Origin: DLKC01 sp002478885
GTDB taxonomy: Bacteria > Bacteroidota > Bacteroidia > Chitinophagales > Chitinophagaceae
Direction: 5' to 3'
Assembly (NCBI GenBank): GCA_046329585.1
Contig: JAXLUI010000001.1
Coordinates: 248,001 to 312,000, forward strand
DNA length: 64,000 bases
Positions 25,767 through 34,956 of the stretch are shown here, piece by piece; position 1 is the stretch's first letter; each line of letters begins with the position of its first letter. Below the pieces are notes generated by a model. That model saw nothing but the letters and a program-made list of their open reading frames with translations. It was not told the DNA's origin and did not search any database. The translations under genes were made by a program, and so were the position numbers.

Positions 25767-26903
25767 ATGAGTATGCACTACGATGTTGCGATAATTGGTG
25801 CAGGCGCCATGGGCAGCGCTGCAGCTTATCATTTGTCAAAGACCGGCAAAAAAATACTGGTACTTGACCAGTTTGAACCACCGCATACCTACGGCTCATC
25901 ACATGGCCAGAGCCGCATTATCAGGGAGGCTTATTTTGAAAGCCCGCTTTATGTTCCGTTGGTGCAACAGGCTTATGTTTTATGGCAGGAACTGGAACAG
26001 GCATCAGGCAAACAGCTGTTCCTAAAAACAGGCGGGCTAATGCTAGGTCACAAAGACAGCAAGGTATTTTCAGGTGCAGAGCACAGTGCAATCAAATGGA
26101 ATGTGTGGTATGAGGTGATCGGTAGCAAAGAGATCAGCAAGCGTTTCCCCGCATTCAGGCCCGATTACAATACTGTGGCACTGTACGAAAAAAATGCCGG
26201 CCTGCTTTTCCCTGAGGCATGCATTACCGCGCATCTTTCACTCGCATCCGGAAGCAATACCGGGTTCCGGTTTAATGAAAAAGTCACTGAGGTCAGCAGC
26301 CTGGCTGATGGTACAATTTCCATCAATACAACAAAGGGAAATTATACTGCTGGAAAGCTAATCGTGAGTAATGGGGCATGGATGACCACCCTATTCCCGT
26401 CGTTACAAATGCCGCTCACCGTTACCCGGCAACCATTGTGCTGGTTTGATTTTGAAGCAGGTAATCCTGAATGGTTTTCGCCCGCCAATTTCCCAATCTA
26501 TATATGGGAATTATCAAGGCACAATGTCTTCTATGGTTTTCCTGCACTGGAGAACAAACTCAAGATTGCGATACATCATGGCGGGATTGAATCTAACCCC
26601 GACACGGTTGACAGGGAAGTGCACAGGGAAGAGATCGATCATCTTGCGAGTATCATTTCCACCCATTTTAACGTGAAGGTCACTTACAGCCATTCATCCG
26701 TTTGCATGTATACAAACACAGCTACAGAAGATTTTATCATTGACAGGCATCCTGCCAATAATAATATCATCATCGCAAGCCCATGCTCCGGACATGGATT
26801 TAAATTCTCCAGTGCGATCGGAAAACTGCTGTGTGAAATGGCTTGCGAAGCACCGTTGAGTTTCGACCTGTCCGCATTCAGCCTGAAAACCCAAACCAGT
26901 TAG
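25767..26903 (+). CDS. SolA-like FAD amine oxidase (N-methyltryptophan/sarcosine oxidase family)
   Basis: 378 residues. It opens with the FAD-binding dinucleotide motif IIGAGAMGSAAAYHL (about 8-22), followed by QFEPPHTYGSSHGQSRI. Near the C-terminus, SSVCMYTNT contains Cys313, placed like the covalent-FAD cysteine of MTOX/sarcosine oxidase, then FIIDRHP and SPCSGHGFKFSSAIG. These enzymes oxidise secondary amines, releasing formaldehyde and H2O2 in the methylated case. The specific substrate is not certain. It directly follows the SnoaL-like gene (no gap) and is 6 bases before the CPBP gene, forming a three-gene operon. Confidence 0.88.
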   Translation: MSMHYDVAIIGAGAMGSAAAYHLSKTGKKILVLDQFEPPHTYGSSHGQSRIIREAYFESPLYVPLVQQAYVLWQELEQASGKQLFLKTGGLMLGHKDSKVFSGAEHSAIKWNVWYEVIGSKEISKRFPAFRPDYNTVALYEKNAGLLFPEACITAHLSLASGSNTGFRFNEKVTEVSSLADGTISINTTKGNYTAGKLIVSNGAWMTTLFPSLQMPLTVTRQPLCWFDFEAGNPEWFSPANFPIYIWELSRHNVFYGFPALENKLKIAIHHGGIESNPDTVDREVHREEIDHLASIISTHFNVKVTYSHSSVCMYTNTATEDFIIDRHPANNNIIIASPCSGHGFKFSSAIGKLLCEMACEAPLSFDLSAFSLKTQTS

Positions 26904-26909
26904 CGCAAT

Positions 26910-27638
26910 ATGGAAACAATTGAAACGCAGGTACCAGGCAGCAGTAAACGTATATTGATCACAGGCATACTGCTCGCCTTCTTATTACCATCCGTTGTGT
27001 TACTGGCCGACCGGTATTTTCTGCCCGTCCTGCACATTGATATATTGAGCGCCGGATCGTTTTTTATTTCGCGATGCTTATTATGGATCTCGCTTGCAGT
27101 TTTATGGTTGTATGCAAAACGCAAAGAGCAGCGGCCATTCCTGCTATGGAACGAAAAAGAATACGACGCAGGTTTTTATGTAGCTGCATTGATGATCATG
27201 ATGCTTGTGATATTCGCGGGCTCTGTTGGTATAAGCCTGCTGATCAAACTAGCCGGCCCCATCCAACAAAGCAGCCGCTTTGCCGATGTGATGAAAGTAT
27301 TGCAACACAACTACCCGCTCATGTTCTTCACGCTGATTACCGCAGGTATTATGGAAGAACTGGTGTTCCGCGGTTACCTGTTGCCAAGACTCAACCTCCT
27401 ATTTAAAAACAAATGGCTGTCCATTGTTCTCTCTTCTATATTATTTGGTTTAATACATCTTGGTTGGGGCACCATACAGAATGTGGTGGTACCCTTTTTC
27501 ATCGGCATCATCTTCGCCATTTTTTATGAACGTTACCGTAACATAAAAATCCTGATGCTTTGCCATTTCCTGTGGGACCTGTTGGTTTTGTCGTTAAGCC
27601 TCGCATCCGCTTCAGGGAAAATAACACCGCACCAGTAA
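26910..27638 (+). CDS. CPBP family intramembrane metalloprotease
   Basis: 242 residues with seven or eight hydrophobic helices. The conserved CPBP/Abi motifs are present: MEELVFRGYLLPRL (about residues 148-161, with the Glu-Glu pair and the Arg), a FGLIHLGWG helix with His (about 179-187), and a CHFLWDLL helix with His (about 217-224). The family contains Rce1-type and bacteriocin-immunity proteins. The substrate is unknown. It is the last gene of an operon with the SnoaL-like and SolA-like genes, 6 bases after the stop of the oxidase. A terminator is at 27706-27736. Confidence 0.9.
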   Translation: METIETQVPGSSKRILITGILLAFLLPSVVLLADRYFLPVLHIDILSAGSFFISRCLLWISLAVLWLYAKRKEQRPFLLWNEKEYDAGFYVAALMIMMLVIFAGSVGISLLIKLAGPIQQSSRFADVMKVLQHNYPLMFFTLITAGIMEELVFRGYLLPRLNLLFKNKWLSIVLSSILFGLIHLGWGTIQNVVVPFFIGIIFAIFYERYRNIKILMLCHFLWDLLVLSLSLASASGKITPHQ

Positions 27639-27664
27639 TGCTGCCGGGTAAGGGACAAAGCGTA

Positions 27665-27734
27665 GCAGCGTGCATGCCAGATAAGCGGGCTCTATCGCGC
27701 AAGAAAAGCCCGGCTTCTCCGCAAAAGCCGGGCT
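27665..27734 (+). repeat. Second dispersed element family, copy T, ending in a terminator
   Basis: GCGTGCATGCCAGATAAGC, then TCTATCGCGCAAGAAAAGCC, and the hairpin. It has the same order as copy S and lies between convergent genes. Confidence 0.65.
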
Positions 27735-27736
27735 CA
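27706..27736. terminator. Bidirectional terminator between CPBP and Gfo/Idh/MocA genes
   Basis: AGCCCGGCTT (27707-27716) pairs perfectly with AAGCCGGGCT (27725-27734) around an 8-base loop, between convergent genes. Confidence 0.8.
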
Positions 27737-27762
27737 AAAGAAATATTTGTATAACCTACTCG

Positions 27763-29028
27763 TTACACGAACTGCGCAAGATTTAATTTAGGGTCAATCC
27801 TTTGATTGGAAAAATAGACTTCGTCCCATGTCATGAGTCGCTGTGCGGTTGCCGATTCGCGGCCGAGAATCGCAGTGAGTGTTGACTCGGCGCCTGAACG
27901 CGCTTCGTTGATATAATTGCCGCTGACGATGCTATCGATAAATGCTTTGTCCTTATTTGAATCAGCATCATGCAGCGATGAATTAAACACCCCGGCAGCT
28001 TGCTGGGCAGGCGTTAATTCTGCATCAGTCCTGGCGACGCCGGAGTCCCATTGATTATCGCCCTCTATAAACACGCCGCCGCTGTAATGTGCCACAGCAC
28101 TGCCTTTACTGCCAAGGAACCTGCAGCAGACATCCCCAAACTTCGGGCCCACTTTGGTCGTATGAATGCTTACACTTACTTCATTCGGGTATTCGTATAT
28201 CACCTGGAAGTTACTGAAGGCATCACCTACCGGCAGCTTTCCTTTTGCACTTGCACGGCCAACTGCATTCACCGGGTGGCCCTGCAATGCCCAGTTGCAA
28301 ACATCCAGCATATGAATGCCCTGGTCTAACAGTGTGTCGCCCGACATTGCCCGGAAATAATAATGGTTGCGGATGCGGAATTCATCGTCAGACACATTTT
28401 TGATATCAATGAACGGCGTACCAGATGAAAAGTAATAAAGCTGCACCGTGATCAGTTCTCCAATATCGCCGCGCTGAACCCTTTTTACCATTTCTGCGTA
28501 GGCACTCGCATGACGAATCTGGAAACCGATAGCGAGGCTCTGTTTGCCACGCACCCTTTCACCGGCTTCGATTACACGCCTGCAACCATCCACATCTGTT
28601 GAAACAGGCTTCTCACAATAAGCATGTTTGCCAGCAGCCAAAGCAGCTTCCAGAATTTCCACATGCGCATAACAGGGCGTGGAGATCAGCACTGCATCAA
28701 TATCTTTATTTTCCAGCAAACGCATATAGGCTTTTGATCCCTTATAGATATTTTGCTTGCTGATGGCGCCAAAACCTTTGGCGGCATTCAGCTTATTATA
28801 GTTTGTTTCAGCAGCCTGCAGTTTATCAGGAAAAAGATCTGCAATGGCGACTATATTGCTGTTGGTGTTTTCAGAAATGGAACTGATAACCGCCGTACCA
28901 CGGTTTCCGCAACCGATAACGCCCATGCGTACTGCACTGTTTGCAGCGGTACCAAAAGCAAGCCCGGGTTTAACAATAGTAAATGCTGAGAATGCGGCGG
29001 TGGTGCGCAAGAATGATCTTCTTTCCAT
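27763..29028 (-). CDS. Gfo/Idh/MocA family oxidoreductase, Tat-exported
   Basis: 421 residues. The start MERRSFLRTTAAFSAF has the twin-arginine motif RRSFLR and a hydrophobic stretch, so the protein is probably exported folded by Tat. A Rossmann NAD(P)-binding motif GVIGCGNRGTAV follows (about 36-47), and CEKPVSTDVDGCRR (near 138-151) carries the EKP motif. The C-terminal domain (about 175-421) is the alpha/beta dimerisation fold. Members oxidise sugars, inositols or related polyols. Substrate unknown. Single gene with a terminator shared with the CPBP operon. Confidence 0.92.
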   Translation of the reverse strand: MERRSFLRTTAAFSAFTIVKPGLAFGTAANSAVRMGVIGCGNRGTAVISSISENTNSNIVAIADLFPDKLQAAETNYNKLNAAKGFGAISKQNIYKGSKAYMRLLENKDIDAVLISTPCYAHVEILEAALAAGKHAYCEKPVSTDVDGCRRVIEAGERVRGKQSLAIGFQIRHASAYAEMVKRVQRGDIGELITVQLYYFSSGTPFIDIKNVSDDEFRIRNHYYFRAMSGDTLLDQGIHMLDVCNWALQGHPVNAVGRASAKGKLPVGDAFSNFQVIYEYPNEVSVSIHTTKVGPKFGDVCCRFLGSKGSAVAHYSGGVFIEGDNQWDSGVARTDAELTPAQQAAGVFNSSLHDADSNKDKAFIDSIVSGNYINEARSGAESTLTAILGRESATAQRLMTWDEVYFSNQRIDPKLNLAQFV

Positions 29029-29123
29029 GATGTTGATTTTAGCGGGTTAATAAAGCGATCGTTATTGCTGCCCAAGTTATTTTAAAGCGTATAGCTGTGC
29101 AAAAAATAGAGCATAAATTTTGG

Positions 29124-29194
29124 AGCCCGGCTACAGAACATACATCGAACTTCCGTTGCGTCGCACCCTTCAGCGTTCGGTCCAATATGCGGCA
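29124..29194 (+). repeat. Dispersed ~70-bp element, copy J
   Basis: Left box AGCCCGGC (29124-29131), core TTGCGTCGCAC (29156-29166), right box GCGGCA (29189-29194), one of the best-preserved copies. Confidence 0.85.
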
Positions 29195-29311
29195 AACCCA
29201 TTCCATACAAAGGAATCCGTTTCCACCTGGTGGCCATCTGACAGTTTAACTGCCGTAGCCCACAAAGCAGCCGGACAAGTTTTACAGTAAAATAATATCG
29301 AATTAAAATCC

Positions 29312-29348
29312 ATGACCCCGTAGAGGTCATTTGACAATACCCTGTCAA
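29312..29348. promoter_or_regulatory. Two adjacent inverted repeats (TGACC/GGTCA and TTGACA/TGTCAA)
   Basis: ATGACC at 29312-29317 faces GGTCAT at 29325-29330, and TTGACA at 29331-29336 faces TGTCAA at 29343-29348. They abut exactly, giving four TGAC[C/A] half-sites in alternating orientation, like a paired operator. No regulator is known. Confidence 0.4.
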
Positions 29349-29624
29349 TTACCTGCTCATGTCGCGTCAAGCAATAATTAAACTAAACAATTCGTTTATA
29401 ACTACTTACGAGAAGTACCGGGTTAAAAAATCACGACAAGAAAGCTCAATATTACCTTCGACCAAGCTAAATAGAGCCAATGCCGCCGCAGCGTTTTGCC
29501 TCATTTCAGGAGCGTTAAAGAAATTATATAAAGACTTTCCAGGGCCAGGCAGGCTGCTTTGCGCAGGATTTTTGCTGAGTGGGCTTTGTCAAAAAATCCG
29601 TTAATCATTCAAAAAAATCAGCCT

Positions 29625-30350
29625 GTGCAAAAAATCAAACCGAAGATACTGATGAGCCTTGCTATTGCCATTTTGGTTACCACAGCTTCCTTTTCATTTA
29701 CCGGTGACAATACCGAGTTTTGTTACACCGAGGCAACCCCGTCCACCACTGCCGTTACACAACCCATAAAACTTTTCAATGCGCTTAATCTTGGCCTTAC
29801 AGGCGTTTCAGAAGCCGCCTTTGATTGTGCCATAAAAGGATGGGAAAAATTAAAAGCAGCCGGTGAAATCCGCAACGATTCGGTTATTTCCATTATCGAT
29901 TTCACAAAGACATCTGATCAAAAGCGGCTTTTTGTGATAAACCTGCATACCGGAAGGTTACTGTTTAACACATGGGTTTCCCACGGCCGTAATTCCGGTT
30001 TATCAAAAGCAGCATTGTTTTCGAATGAGCAAAGCAGTTATAAAAGCAGCCTTGGTTTTTATGTAACAGAAAACACTTACCAGGGCAAGCATGGCTATTC
30101 ATTGAGATTAAAGGGTGAAGAAGCAGGCATTAACGACCGTGCAGAAGAAAGAGGCATCGTAATGCATGCAGCAGACTATGTAAATGAATCATTCATTAAG
30201 AGCAGAGGTTATATCGGCCGTAGCGAAGGTTGCCCCGCTATACCGCAGCAGATTCACCAGCAGCTTATTTCGCAGATAAAAAACGGCAGCTGTCTTTTTA
30301 TATACAGCGACAATACTTCTTACCTTTCTCAGTCGCAATTGCTGAATTAA
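29625..30350 (+). CDS. Murein L,D-transpeptidase catalytic domain protein
   Basis: 241 residues from GTG 29625; ATG 29652 is a possible alternative start. A signal peptide spans about residues 1-22 (KILMSLAIAILVTTASFS). The C-terminal half has the L,D-transpeptidase-like signature HAADYVNESFIKSRGYIGRS, then SEGCPAIP with the catalytic Cys (about residue 203), and a His in the IVMHAAD stretch. This is the Bacteroidota-type murein L,D-transpeptidase catalytic domain family, distinct from the YkuD-type enzyme at 21.6 kb. It acts on peptidoglycan in the periplasm. A terminator follows at 30379-30406. Confidence 0.85.
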   Translation: MQKIKPKILMSLAIAILVTTASFSFTGDNTEFCYTEATPSTTAVTQPIKLFNALNLGLTGVSEAAFDCAIKGWEKLKAAGEIRNDSVISIIDFTKTSDQKRLFVINLHTGRLLFNTWVSHGRNSGLSKAALFSNEQSSYKSSLGFYVTENTYQGKHGYSLRLKGEEAGINDRAEERGIVMHAADYVNESFIKSRGYIGRSEGCPAIPQQIHQQLISQIKNGSCLFIYSDNTSYLSQSQLLN

Positions 30351-30378
30351 GCTATAAAAGAGAGAAAACGTGCAATAT

Positions 30379-30406
30379 ATCCCGGGCAGCAACCCGGGAT
30401 TTTTTA
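30379..30406 (+). terminator. Rho-independent terminator after the L,D-transpeptidase gene
   Basis: ATCCCGGG (30379-30386) pairs with CCCGGGAT (30393-30400), followed by TTTTT. Confidence 0.85.
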
Positions 30407-30500
30407 TTCGTGGTTTCGATGAATGATCCGGAATTCTGTGACGAATTAAAAAAGCAGGTTTAGCTGATTTTAAAATGACCTGGTACAAACGAAGCCATGA

Positions 30501-30545
30501 CACACAAGTCTCCGATGCCGGATAACCCGATGCTTCAGCGCAACA
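30501..30545 (+). repeat. Second dispersed element family, copy V (partial)
   Basis: CACAAGTCTCCGATGCCGGA, then TAACCCGATGCTTCAGCGCAAC. It has the GATGCCGGATAA core of the family but no terminator of its own, and lies between convergent genes. Confidence 0.55.
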
Positions 30546-30605
30546 AATGTCAACTGCCTTTTCAAAAGCAGGGCCCATCAAATATGATCAGCCAGGCCCG
30601 GGAGT

Positions 30606-32786
30606 TTATTCACCAGGATGATACGTCCGTTCTGCGTGTTTTACTACATCCTCCCTGTAGAAGAGCACCTCTTTAAACTGGCCATGTGTATACATTTCCA
30701 ATTGATCGCTAAAGTGTTTTGAACCGGGGTCGCCGCTTTCACCGCCAGCGAGCAGGGATTTCGCTTTTATTTTTTTACCGAACTCAACGGCGCAGATAAA
30801 ACTGTTGCCACCATTGCCATAACGCTTCTGCGTACCATAATAATCGCTGCCAAACGAGGCAAGCATGCCCCATTGCGACGATGTAAAGCCAACCGGGTAG
30901 CTTGTTTTCGTATCGTCGAAAGACACCTGCAGGTCATTTTTTACCCGCTGGAAACGGTTGAGTTCGCCCCAGGCAATATTCCATGTTCCAAACTTATCTG
31001 TAAGGTTGTTTACGGCTTTTGCAAGAGGCATTAATAACTCCTCAGCCGAAGCATTTGCCACGAAATTTTTAGTACCATCGACCTGGTCAGTCTCCCCCTC
31101 CTCAATATAGACCTTTCTTATTACCGAATTCAGCCGTTCGGCCCACTCCACCGCAAGGGTGGTGGCAACAGATTGTTCAGCGGTATGAAAGTCCCATTGC
31201 TTTAAAACCGCAATGGGTTCTTTTAAAAGGTTGTACAACGAATCGCCTGGCTTAACCGTGCTTTCAAATTTAGCCAGCAATGCGGGAAGCAGCGATGCAA
31301 ATGCAGGCAGGTAGGTTGTATAACCAGCCCTGATCATTTTATCGATGTCAAAGTGTTCTTTGTTATTAAGCTCACGGGCCGCATTAATGCCACGGAAGTT
31401 CTCGCCATCGGGGGCCATATAGGGCGGGTAGTGTTTTTTGTCCGGGCTGCTGCTCCCGGAAACGGTAAAGGGTGTGGAGTTGCAGTTTTGTATAAAACCT
31501 GATGAAGGATTATACACATGGACTATATCATCCAGCTGATGCAATCCTTTCCATTCGGTGGCAGAATTTGAGCCGTCGACCACTTTACCCCAGTTGTATT
31601 TTGTATCCCTCACCGGTATGAAATCGCCGTGCCAGTAAGCGATGTTACCGTCTTTATCTGCATACACTGTATTATTGGAAGTGTTGGCGCGAATGGCCAT
31701 CGTCTTTTTGAAAGATTCAAAGCCTGTTGCCTTGGTGCGCAGCCAGCATTGGATTAATCCATCCAGTGATTGATTGTTTGCTTTAACGCTGATGAGTTTT
31801 CCATCGCGCTTTGCCATCACGGGCCCGTGACCAGTAGCATACGTGGTAATGTTTTTTGTATCAAATCCATTTCCTGTTTTATAGCGAAAGCTCATCGCCT
31901 GTTGCTTAACAGGTTTTAACTGCCCGTCGTATTCATAAAACAGTTCGCTATTCTTTTTCGTGATGTTTTCGGCATACATATCGGCTACATCCACATTGCT
32001 CGACGTATGCATCCACCCGCAGTTTTCATTAAAACCCTGGTATACGAAGAACTGTCCCCAAGTAACGGCGCCATAAACATCCAGGCCTTCTTCACTTGTA
32101 ACCTGGACCTCGGGCCTGAAATAAAAGGTCACATGCGGGTTGATGTATAAAATTGCATTACCAGAAATGGTTCTCGAGGGCGACAATGCAAAACCATTCG
32201 AACCTGTTAATCGCTCTGCTCCGCGTTCTTTATTGGAGACCAGTGAAGCGGTTGTTCCGAAATACAAACTGCCGGCATCGTTTTCTGTAATGTCGCCTGT
32301 GCTGATAGCGCCGATGCTTCCATCGGTCCATAGTAGCGGGTACCAGGGCTGAAACTTTGAAAGCAGCGCCGGCTTTACCGCCGGGTGTGTGTAGAGGTAG
32401 TAATTTACCCCGTCGGCAAAAGCGTTCATGAGTTTTACCAGCCATTGCGGGCTTTTGCTATAATCCTGCATCGCCTGTAAAGAATCAATTACAAGGCGCA
32501 CATAGAGGTCGTTGTTTAATTCTTTCTCACCAAACACTTCGGATTTGCGACCGAGCTTTTCAATATAGTTCATCTCCACCCTTTGAAAATCGTCTTCACA
32601 TTGTGCGTACAATAAACCAAACACGGCATCTGCATCGCTTTTGCCATAGATGTGCGGAATGCCCCAGTTGTCCCGGATAATGGTTACACGGTCTGCCTGT
32701 GCCCGCCACCTGGCTACCTCTTCTCCTGAGGCTGTCTGCGCCGACAAATGGAATGGAATAAACAGGAGTAATATTGCTTTCTTCAT
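30606..32786 (-). CDS. Penicillin acylase family (S45) amidase
   Basis: 726 residues with a signal peptide (about 1-17, ending FHLSAQ). The proteins of family S45 are self-cleaving Ntn-hydrolases: a spacer, then the nucleophile serine, seen here as TGSNGFALSP (Ser196 begins the beta chain). The alpha-chain has RDNWGIPHIYGKSD (about 38-51) and a CEDDFQR segment. Members include penicillin and N-acyl-homoserine lactone acylases, so the substrate may be an AHL, a beta-lactam or a lipopeptide. It is periplasmic. The gene is monocistronic. Confidence 0.92.
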   Translation of the reverse strand: MKKAILLLFIPFHLSAQTASGEEVARWRAQADRVTIIRDNWGIPHIYGKSDADAVFGLLYAQCEDDFQRVEMNYIEKLGRKSEVFGEKELNNDLYVRLVIDSLQAMQDYSKSPQWLVKLMNAFADGVNYYLYTHPAVKPALLSKFQPWYPLLWTDGSIGAISTGDITENDAGSLYFGTTASLVSNKERGAERLTGSNGFALSPSRTISGNAILYINPHVTFYFRPEVQVTSEEGLDVYGAVTWGQFFVYQGFNENCGWMHTSSNVDVADMYAENITKKNSELFYEYDGQLKPVKQQAMSFRYKTGNGFDTKNITTYATGHGPVMAKRDGKLISVKANNQSLDGLIQCWLRTKATGFESFKKTMAIRANTSNNTVYADKDGNIAYWHGDFIPVRDTKYNWGKVVDGSNSATEWKGLHQLDDIVHVYNPSSGFIQNCNSTPFTVSGSSSPDKKHYPPYMAPDGENFRGINAARELNNKEHFDIDKMIRAGYTTYLPAFASLLPALLAKFESTVKPGDSLYNLLKEPIAVLKQWDFHTAEQSVATTLAVEWAERLNSVIRKVYIEEGETDQVDGTKNFVANASAEELLMPLAKAVNNLTDKFGTWNIAWGELNRFQRVKNDLQVSFDDTKTSYPVGFTSSQWGMLASFGSDYYGTQKRYGNGGNSFICAVEFGKKIKAKSLLAGGESGDPGSKHFSDQLEMYTHGQFKEVLFYREDVVKHAERTYHPGE

Positions 32787-32862
32787 GATCAGGTGGTTGT
32801 AAATTTATTACTGTTGCTGCGTGCCAGTCGTCGCATGACCCGCGCTTATATAATGATCGATA

Positions 32863-33375
32863 CTACTCACAGTCACAAATCCATTCCTTACCGAGATCGA
32901 TCACCGTAACAACTGTTACCTCGTCGCTGCAAGGCGCGAAGATCATGCGCACATGCTGGTTATCTTTTGTATAGCCCTCCACCGCGTACTTCTTTTTGCA
33001 GTCATCTTTTTGTTTCAGGTCGCTTTTTGCATAGTTGATCTTTCCTTCAAGTAAGATCTGCCTCACTTCCTGTTCGGAGATATGCCTGCAATCCATACGG
33101 CACCTTGCATGTTTGGAATAGTTGATCTGTGCGGGGTTCCTTATTAGTCCATGCGGCTTATAACCGCCGCTGTTTGCCTGAGCCTGGTTACCGCCGGCCG
33201 TTTTTTGTTTCGGCTTGTCATTGCTTTCCCTTTTTGTATTGCCACCCGGTGAATCGTTGGTTACAGGAGCTACGGGTTTAACGGCGGGCGTTGAAGTATT
33301 GCATTGCTTTATCAGCAAGGCAGCCAATGCCATTACGACAAGCAGGGCAATCGCCAGCAATTTTTTCCTGTTCAT
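32863..33375 (-). CDS. DUF4258 domain protein, membrane-anchored
   Basis: 170 residues. I chose ATG 33375 because the protein then opens MNRKKLLAIALLVVMALAAL with a lysine-rich end and a membrane helix. A Pro/Lys/Asn-rich linker follows (about 30-85), then the DUF4258 domain YSKHARCRMDCRHISEQEVR at about 93-112 and a Cys-containing tail with HVRMIFAPC. DUF4258 proteins are often linked to toxin-like modules of unknown activity. The four or more cysteines may bind metal. There is no partner gene here. Confidence 0.7.
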   Translation of the reverse strand: MNRKKLLAIALLVVMALAALLIKQCNTSTPAVKPVAPVTNDSPGGNTKRESNDKPKQKTAGGNQAQANSGGYKPHGLIRNPAQINYSKHARCRMDCRHISEQEVRQILLEGKINYAKSDLKQKDDCKKKYAVEGYTKDNQHVRMIFAPCSDEVTVVTVIDLGKEWICDCE

Positions 33376-33713
33376 ACCGCAAAATAAATAATTCCCGAGT
33401 ATGGCAAAATAATTACGATAAGCCATGTCAAGGGGGTAATTTTGTACGTGGCTGCGATGCCATCGGCTACATAGCCCAACCAGGCGATAACATGATATCA
33501 TTCTTTCTATTGCCGGGCAGAGTAAAGGCAGGTATTGCCAGGACTACAACTGATTAACGCGGTTTTACCCTTATTGTGCGCTTTTAATACGGCTTTAGGT
33601 ACGCTTTGGTATTACTTCTCCCACCCTTCAGCATCACTAACTGTGCAATTTCACGCCATTTTTTTAGTAACCCTACCATTGTTTTTTTCATATTACCGCA
33701 TTATTTTTAATTC
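33376..33713. other. Divergent intergenic region, gene-free
   Basis: I see no gene of good quality. A plus-strand TAATTTTG box (33437-33444) fits the Bacteroidota -7 motif but has no clear -33 element, and the start codon of the next gene is about 270 bases farther on. Confidence 0.4.
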
Positions 33714-34190
33714 ATGGCCAGGCAAAGCGGCAATATATTCATCACAGGCACCATCGGTAATCTCTGTTTCTACCGGATGGACGGACAGTATTATGTAAGA
33801 TTAAAGAGCTCCCTCACAGGAAAAAGAGTAAAGAAAGATCCTGCGTTCAAACGTACGATGTATTATGCTGGTTTATTTGGTAACGCTTCGGGTATTGATT
33901 CGGAAGTTTACAGGGCATTGCCGCCCTCATCAAAAATAAAGGGGTTATACAGGAAGTTAACAGGCATGGCCATGCAGTTATTGAAGGAAGGGATTGATAA
34001 GGAAAGGATTGTATTGCTATTGCAGGAAAGCCTGATACCGCAAACACCGATTACCCAGAGCGTTGAAACCGATATGCTGCCCTCCTTGACTAGCAGCAGA
34101 TTTGTCCATGCCGTTATCAACAGTGTATTCAAGAGTGACGAAGGCCGGCATGTAACTGCCCCATTGGATGATTCACATTCTCCCCCATAA
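33714..34190 (+). CDS. Conserved hypothetical protein (158 aa)
   Basis: 158 residues with no signal or membrane helix. It opens MARQSGNIFITGTIGNLCFY, then DGQYYVRLKSSLTGKRVKKD, and a helical middle (ALPPSSKIKGLYRKLTGMAMQLLKEG). I have seen similar short proteins in Chitinophagaceae annotated as hypothetical. The GNxxF and R-K-rich start could suggest a DNA- or RNA-binding role, but no known domain is recognisable. It is a single gene with a basic N-terminal half and an acidic/Ser-rich end. Confidence 0.6.
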   Translation: MARQSGNIFITGTIGNLCFYRMDGQYYVRLKSSLTGKRVKKDPAFKRTMYYAGLFGNASGIDSEVYRALPPSSKIKGLYRKLTGMAMQLLKEGIDKERIVLLLQESLIPQTPITQSVETDMLPSLTSSRFVHAVINSVFKSDEGRHVTAPLDDSHSPP

Positions 34191-34308
34191 ACGTAGAGCA
34201 GTTTGTCGGCTTAAACCACGCATAAATAATTAACCTTGCCACTGCCAAAATGCAGACGTGCAGCAAATACTGTTCTTAAGGCATGAATAACGCGCCCGAA
34301 AGGCAGTA

Positions 34309-34587
34309 TTATTTTGATTTTGGAACGGATTTCCGGGCAACCTTCTTTACCGCTTTCTTTACCGCTTTTTTAGCGGCAGTTTTCGGTTTTGATGGTTCTG
34401 CATTGGACGGCAATACTACCACCTTGCTCAAATGTTTGCTGGCCTTCTTAACGGCTTTTTCAAAATGATCGGATGAAACGATGATCTTATAGGAGCCAAG
34501 CATTTGAACGAGTTGTTCGGCGATGACGGTACGGCTGATATGCTCCTGGGTTTTTGACGCCTGCTTTGCGTCTTTTTTTACTGACAT
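34309..34587 (-). CDS. Small protein with a histone-H1-like Lys/Ala-rich tail
   Basis: 92 residues. The N-terminal 55 residues carry a mixed helical part (HISRTVIAEQLVQMLGSYKI). The C-terminal third is KPKTAAKKAVKKAVKKV and RKSVPKSK, an array of Lys and Ala with KKAVKK repeats like H1-type nucleoid proteins. A similar tail ends the topA product. It may bind nucleic acid or be nucleoid-associated. It is a single gene, and the function is inferred from composition only. Confidence 0.6.
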   Translation of the reverse strand: MSVKKDAKQASKTQEHISRTVIAEQLVQMLGSYKIIVSSDHFEKAVKKASKHLSKVVVLPSNAEPSKPKTAAKKAVKKAVKKVARKSVPKSK

Positions 34588-34956
34588 GGGTAATTTTTAT
34601 TGATAATGTGATAACACAAAAATAATCTTCCCCCACCCTTTGCCAATGTTAAGTTTTTGCCAGCGCATTGTGTCTGCGCCTGTGTTGCTTTGTCGTTCGC
34701 AGGCATAAAATCATCATTGAGTCAGTTTCAACTGGTGCCATGAAAAGGGAACCCTGAACCGAGCGTGGCAACTACAGATGCTCAATGTGATGTAGCTGGT
34801 AACCAAAGAATCAATGGCAAGGTTCGGGCTACAGGGTAAAGCTATGGATGCATCGCATTTTGTATGCCACGAAGAGCGCTAAAGCTTTTTGGCAAGATGG
34901 ATACAAATAAAAATTATCATTGTGTACCACGGGTACGACACATAAAATTTCAGATC
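34588..34956. other. Gene-free stretch left of the transposase
   Basis: No gene was found. The last 57 bases (34900-34956) contain the left half of the transposase-associated repeat, with the string ATACAAATAAAAAT and a GTACC-ACG-GGTAC hairpin. The rest contains nothing I can explain. Confidence 0.5.
34901..34936 (+). repeat. Left REP-like hairpin of the transposase locus
   Basis: ATACAAATAAAAAT (34901-34914) is shared with the downstream repeats. GTACC (34924-34928) pairs with GGTAC (34932-34936), a 5-bp hairpin with a 3-base loop 20 bases before the transposase start. Confidence 0.6.

Larger units (their letters stand above)
29029..29624. other. Divergent intergenic region between the oxidoreductase and L,D-transpeptidase genes
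   Basis: Contains dispersed element copy J (29124-29194) and two nearby inverted repeats (29312-29330 and 29331-29348). I see no gene; the open frame from TTG 29559 is only the upstream extension of the next gene. Confidence 0.6.

Noticed and set aside
32800..32860. Possible further copy of the dispersed element (GTTGCTGCGTGCCAGTCGTCGC)
   Set aside because: The core is broken and no box lies at the expected distance, so it is not counted.
33535..33798. Plus-strand 87-codon frame upstream of the 158-residue hypothetical gene
   Set aside because: It overlaps the start of that gene in another frame and has no conserved feature.
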